Source: Marivivens sp. (GTDB taxonomy: Bacteria > Pseudomonadota > Alphaproteobacteria > Rhodobacterales > Rhodobacteraceae). From it: 50,298 bases of DNA. The stretch covers positions 1 to 50,298 of the forward strand of contig JAURFB010000008.1 in assembly GCA_030827165.1 (NCBI GenBank), written 5' to 3'. This document shows, piece by piece, positions 49,092 to 50,298 of this stretch. Made by a program: the position numbers and the translations under genes. A model generated the notes under the pieces. That model saw only the letters and a program-made list of their open reading frames with translations. It made no database searches and was not told the origin of the DNA. Position 1 is the first letter of the stretch; each line of letters opens with the position of its first letter.

Positions 49092-49958
49092 CTAGAGTTC
49101 TTCGCCGAGAAACTGAAGAATCCGATCCATCAAGGTCGTATCGGGCGCGTTCCAGAAACAGTGGTCGGCCCCGTCTATCGGGTCGAGCTGGTGCCGGGCT
49201 CCAGCCGCTGTCATCGCCTCGTGCAACTCTTGGGCTTGCGAGAACGGGACGACGCGGTCGGCGGTGCCATGCTGTGTCAAAACCGCCGGTGATTTGGCGC
49301 TGATATGAGCGACGGGCGAGGCAGACCGCATCCGAGAGGCGTCTATCGTCTCACCAAACAACCGTTTGGCCAAGCCCCCGTTTTCATGGACCCCAGAGGC
49401 AATGGTCGAAAGATCGGTCACGCCATACCAATTCACCACGGCCCGAACTGCCTTGGCGGGCGGCCAGGCAACCTCGCTTTCGCGAGGCGCTTCTGCAAGT
49501 CCGGCCATCAGAGCCAGATACCCTCCGGCGCTCTCGCCCAGCAGCGCGAACCGTTCGGGATCAAGGCCGAATTGGTCTGACGTCGAACGCAAATAGCCAA
49601 TGCAGGCTCGCACGTCGTCAAGCTGGGCCGGAAACCTCGCCTCGTTCAGAAGGCGATAGCTGATCCGCGCCAAAGCATAGCCCGCCCCGACAATCCGCTC
49701 GAAGGGATGAAACCGCAGCAATGTCCCGTTGGTGATCTTGGGCGATCCGATCACCCAGCCCCCACCGTGAATATAGATGACCAGCGGATGCGGGCCGGCC
49801 CCGGCTGGAAGCGTCAGGTCGATCATCAAGGGGCGGTATCCGTCGAATTCGGCGGCGATGAGGCTCGGGTAAAGACGCCCACCGTCTGAGCGCGGGATAA
49901 CCTCAGCCTCCGAAAGCGTGGGGATATTTGCCAGATCCTGCCAAAAGGTATCAGTCAT
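49092..49958 (-). CDS. Alpha/beta hydrolase, HGGGW esterase/lipase type
   Basis: A 288-residue hydrolase of the hormone-sensitive-lipase-like group. The oxyanion motif IYIHGGGWVIGSP lies near residues 66-78, the nucleophile elbow LLGESAGGYLAL near 145, the Asp in GTADRVVPFSQ and the His in DGADHCFW complete the triad. The substrate is a carboxyl ester or a peptide-like compound; unknown. It starts at ATG 49958 with GGAG seven bases upstream; the open frame runs on to the window's end but without similarity. No signal peptide. Confidence 0.88.
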   Translation of the reverse strand: MTDTFWQDLANIPTLSEAEVIPRSDGGRLYPSLIAAEFDGYRPLMIDLTLPAGAGPHPLVIYIHGGGWVIGSPKITNGTLLRFHPFERIVGAGYALARISYRLLNEARFPAQLDDVRACIGYLRSTSDQFGLDPERFALLGESAGGYLALMAGLAEAPRESEVAWPPAKAVRAVVNWYGVTDLSTIASGVHENGGLAKRLFGETIDASRMRSASPVAHISAKSPAVLTQHGTADRVVPFSQAQELHEAMTAAGARHQLDPIDGADHCFWNAPDTTLMDRILQFLGEEL

Positions 49959-50269
49959 CAGTTGTCTCCATGCTGCAATTCCAGTCACGGTCTGGGCGGC
50001 GGCACAAGGGCGATGTGGATTGGCTGCGCTTGACTCTGTGGGCGCGCGCGCATACACGCCCCGCAACATCCGGAAGCATCGGCCTTCCGGTCCTCGCCCA
50101 ATTGCGGGGATCGCCGTCCACCAGCGCGTCGCGCCCGTGGGCGCGCAATTCGTTTGGAACGTGGCCAGTGGGCGCGTTTTTCGTTTGAGCGCATTTCGGT
50201 GCGTTTGTGATATGAGCGGTCCCGACCTATCTGGGATCATGGTGCAACGGGTCAGAAGGAGACCAAGGC
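49959..50269. other. Non-coding gap between the esterase gene and ffh
   Basis: A 311-base divergent region. It holds the esterase promoter on the left and the ffh promoter on the right. A perfect seven-base stem CCGGAAG/CTTCCGG lies at 50070-50090 without a T-run. I saw no tRNA or SRP RNA in it, and the open frames are GC-driven. Confidence 0.5.
50185..50213 (+). promoter_or_regulatory. Candidate ffh promoter
   Basis: TTGAGC (50185-50190), 17-base spacer and TGATAT (50208-50213), about 55 bases upstream of the ffh start. Both boxes are reasonable for sigma-70. Confidence 0.45.
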
Positions 50270-50298
50270 ATGTTTGAATCACTTTCCGAACGCCTGTC
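50270..50298 (+). CDS. ffh: Signal recognition particle protein Ffh, first codons only
   Basis: ATG 50270 with AGAAGGAG upstream begins the reading frame MFESLSERL, which matches the conserved start of Ffh/SRP54, the GTPase that targets membrane proteins to the translocon. Only nine complete codons lie within the window. The assignment rests on this short match and the good ribosome-binding site. Confidence 0.7.

Noticed and set aside
50030-50200. SRP RNA or other small RNA upstream of ffh
   Set aside because: No conserved SRP RNA apical loop (GGAA tetraloop with its helix 8 bases) could be found; the CCGGAAG/CTTCCGG stem alone is insufficient.
49959-50282. Extended esterase reading frame to the right edge
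   Set aside because: The added residues have no hydrolase features and a clear start with GGAG exists at 49958.
1-50298. CRISPR arrays, prophage, insertion sequences or tRNA genes
   Set aside because: No regular short repeats, transposase, integrase or cloverleaf-forming sequence was recognised.

Overview
This GC-rich window reads as chromosomal DNA of an alphaproteobacterium of the Rhodobacteraceae (Roseobacter-type). The split F0 operon atpI-atpB-atpE-atpF'-atpF without F1 genes, the complete glcDEF set, a deoC/ALDH16 pair, a core-2/I-branching glycosyltransferase next to a sulfotransferase, and a recurrent intergenic element ending in a GGGGC-loop-GCCCC hairpin all fit that group. I saw no rRNA, tRNA, prophage, insertion sequence or CRISPR. 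The species cannot be named from the window alone.

Layout. 1-6225: end of a LysR regulator, then a tight operon hyuA-hyuB-FAD oxidoreductase-uronate dehydrogenase-like gene. 6288-11386: rpe (reverse), an AraC regulator, then deoC with a two-domain ALDH16 behind a perfect palindrome that overlaps a promoter. 11449-18635: mixed metabolic and envelope genes (two membrane proteins, a cupin, an L,D-transpeptidase, a kynurenine-formamidase-like hydrolase, a succinate-semialdehyde-type dehydrogenase, a hydroxypyruvate isomerase-like protein, an EamA transporter, a DUF1285 protein). 18784-22675: glcD-glcE-glcF, glycolate oxidase. 22729-24122: a secreted trypsin-like protease and an hsp20 gene with a sigma-32-like promoter, a possible RNA-thermometer leader and a strong terminator. 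24256-32206: a CocE-type hydrolase, a complete Dpp/Opp-type ABC importer and an alkaline-phosphatase-superfamily enzyme, all on one strand.

32276-35083: polA (reverse). 35229-39842: a cupin, a CHCC zinc-finger protein, an ABC-2 type ATPase without a visible permease, a frameshifted sulfotransferase, a DUF5928/core-2 glycosyltransferase and a HIT protein. 39839-42405: PfkB sugar/adenosine kinase and nth on one strand, a divergent AraC-MGMT (Ada-like) protein. 42524-44037: OmpA-type lipoprotein and a PdhR-like GntR/FCD regulator. 44099-46687: the F0 operon with promoter and terminator. 46919-49958: an autoregulated-looking ArsR gene, an EamA transporter coupled to a LysR gene, and an HGGGW esterase. 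50270 onward: the first codons of ffh.

The most noteworthy signals are: (i) four copies of a structured intergenic repeat whose stems keep pairing while their bases change; (ii) a contrast in how convergent gene pairs end, either with overlapping stop codons or with that repeat or another hairpin; (iii) the hsp20 control region; (iv) a shared operator-like motif in front of deoC and the PdhR-like gene; and (v) a single-base frameshift in an otherwise intact sulfotransferase. No obviously new multi-gene defence or biosynthetic system is visible; the gene content is mostly housekeeping and catabolic.
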